From Streptomyces coelicoflavus (GTDB lineage Bacteria; Actinomycetota; Actinomycetes; Streptomycetales; Streptomycetaceae): 64,000 nt of DNA. Shown here one piece after another: positions 63,296-64,000 of this stretch. Position 1 is the first letter of the stretch. Every line of letters starts with the position of its first letter. The notes beneath the pieces are model-generated. The model made no database searches. It was not told where the DNA came from and was given only the letters and a program-made list of their open reading frames with translations. The DNA lies in contig NZ_BEWB01000011.1 in NCBI RefSeq assembly GCF_003112555.1, forward strand, positions 287,851-351,850, in the 5' to 3' direction. A program made the position numbers and the translations under genes.

Positions 63296-63960
63296 CCACC
63301 GTCCTCATAGCCGACGACCAGCCCCTCCAGCGCTTCGGTTTCCGCATGCTTCTGGAGAGCCAGGACGACATGACGGTCGTGGGCGAGGCGACCGACGGCG
63401 CCGAAGCCACCCGGATGACGGCCGAACTCCATCCCGACGTCGTCCTCATGGACGTCCGCATGCCCGGCCTGGACGGCATCGAGGCGACCCGCCGCATCGT
63501 CGCCGGCGGCGGCCGCTCCCGCGTCCTCATCCTCACGACCTTCGACCTCGACGAGTACGCCTACTCGGGGCTGCGCGCCGGCGCCTCCGGCTTCCTCGTC
63601 AAGGACGCCCAGCCGGAGGAGCTCCTCTCCGGCATCCGCGCGGTGGCCACGGGCGACGCGGTGGTCGCCCCGAGCCTGACCCGCCGCCTGCTCGACGCGT
63701 ACGTCCACCACCTGCCGGCCGCGGCGGAGCCGAACGGTTCGCCCGACTCCGCCGATCCCCGCTTGGCCCCGCTCACCGAACGCGAGACCGAAATCCTGCG
63801 GGTCATGGGCCAGGGCTGGACCAACACGGAGATAGCGCAACGCCTGCACCTGGCCGAGTCGACGGTCAAAACCCATGTGGGCCGCATCCTGGCCAAGACG
63901 GGCTCGAGGGACCGCGTCCAGGCGGTCATCCTCGCCTATGAGACGAAACTGGTCGGCTAG
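63292..63960 (+). CDS. NarL/FixJ response regulator
   Basis: A 222-aa regulator: receiver domain with VLIADDQPL, phospho-Asp in VVLMDVRMPGLDGIEATRRI and Lys in GFLVKDAQPEELL; LuxR HTH as LTERETEILRVMGQGWTNTE and IAQRLHLAESTVKTHVGRIL. GTG 63292 overlaps the kinase stop (GTGA). Targets unknown. The last 40 bases of the window hold only GTAAAC-type short repeats. Confidence 0.94.
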   Translation: MTTVLIADDQPLQRFGFRMLLESQDDMTVVGEATDGAEATRMTAELHPDVVLMDVRMPGLDGIEATRRIVAGGGRSRVLILTTFDLDEYAYSGLRAGASGFLVKDAQPEELLSGIRAVATGDAVVAPSLTRRLLDAYVHHLPAAAEPNGSPDSADPRLAPLTERETEILRVMGQGWTNTEIAQRLHLAESTVKTHVGRILAKTGSRDRVQAVILAYETKLVG

Positions 63961-64000
63961 AAAAGCAGGGGTAAACGGGAAGAGTAAACGAGGGGGTAAA

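Overview
The window is a high-GC actinobacterial chromosome segment, almost certainly Streptomyces and close in gene order to the S. coelicolor SCO41xx core region. The evidence is codon use with G/C third positions, GTG starts, and recognisable lineage genes: the devA/devB/devE developmental regulators, the c-di-GMP-binding anti-sigma factor RsiG, the nickel sensor Nur, the nitrogen regulator GlnR, mycothiol synthase and a Pho-controlled pst operon. There is no rRNA, tRNA, CRISPR array, phage or intact insertion sequence; the only mobile-looking DNA is one 190-bp MITE.

Layout. 1-7 kb: an edge-truncated HelR/HelD-type RNA polymerase-associated ATPase, a TetR regulator, a kinase-like phosphotransferase, then devB-devA, a 62-aa membrane protein and devE. 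7-13 kb: an Eis-like acetyltransferase, an asparaginase II family protein, rsiG, dtd, ygfZ, nur, a nitrobindin-like protein and a 32-aa membrane peptide. 13-17 kb: an XRE/DUF397 regulator pair with two divergent small genes, a DsrE protein, a putative secreted M91-type metallopeptidase with an eCIS-cargo-like leader, and the MITE. 17-22 kb: sulfur-linked genes (DUF1416 protein, rhodanese, a Cys-rich leader peptide), DUF2993 and membrane proteins, a MoaD-like protein and a hydrolase. 22-32 kb: glnR, a LacI regulator, an HtrA-like protease with a two-component pair, RidA/HxlR, a secreted 5'-nucleotidase and mshD. 32-36 kb: a translationally coupled ECF sigma/anti-sigma/ABC transporter cluster.

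36-48 kb is a phosphate island: ppk, a CHAD protein, a NUDIX hydrolase, pstSCAB behind a clear PHO box, a Pit transporter with its DUF47 partner, then a CsoR copper sensor with a visible operator. Polyphosphate synthesis, polyphosphate binding, high-affinity uptake and low-affinity uptake sit side by side.

48-61 kb: lipoproteins, small proteins, a flavin oxidoreductase, a PAP2 phosphatase, a transglycosylase/NlpC hydrolase, and a six-gene cluster resembling a type IV secretion apparatus. It has a VirB2-like small membrane protein, VirB8/TcpC-like and VirB6-like proteins, a VirB4 split into two genes, and a coupling-protein-like product in which I see no Walker A motif. No relaxase is visible, so this looks like a domesticated machine rather than a conjugative element. 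The window ends with a GNAT protein and a NarL-type two-component pair.
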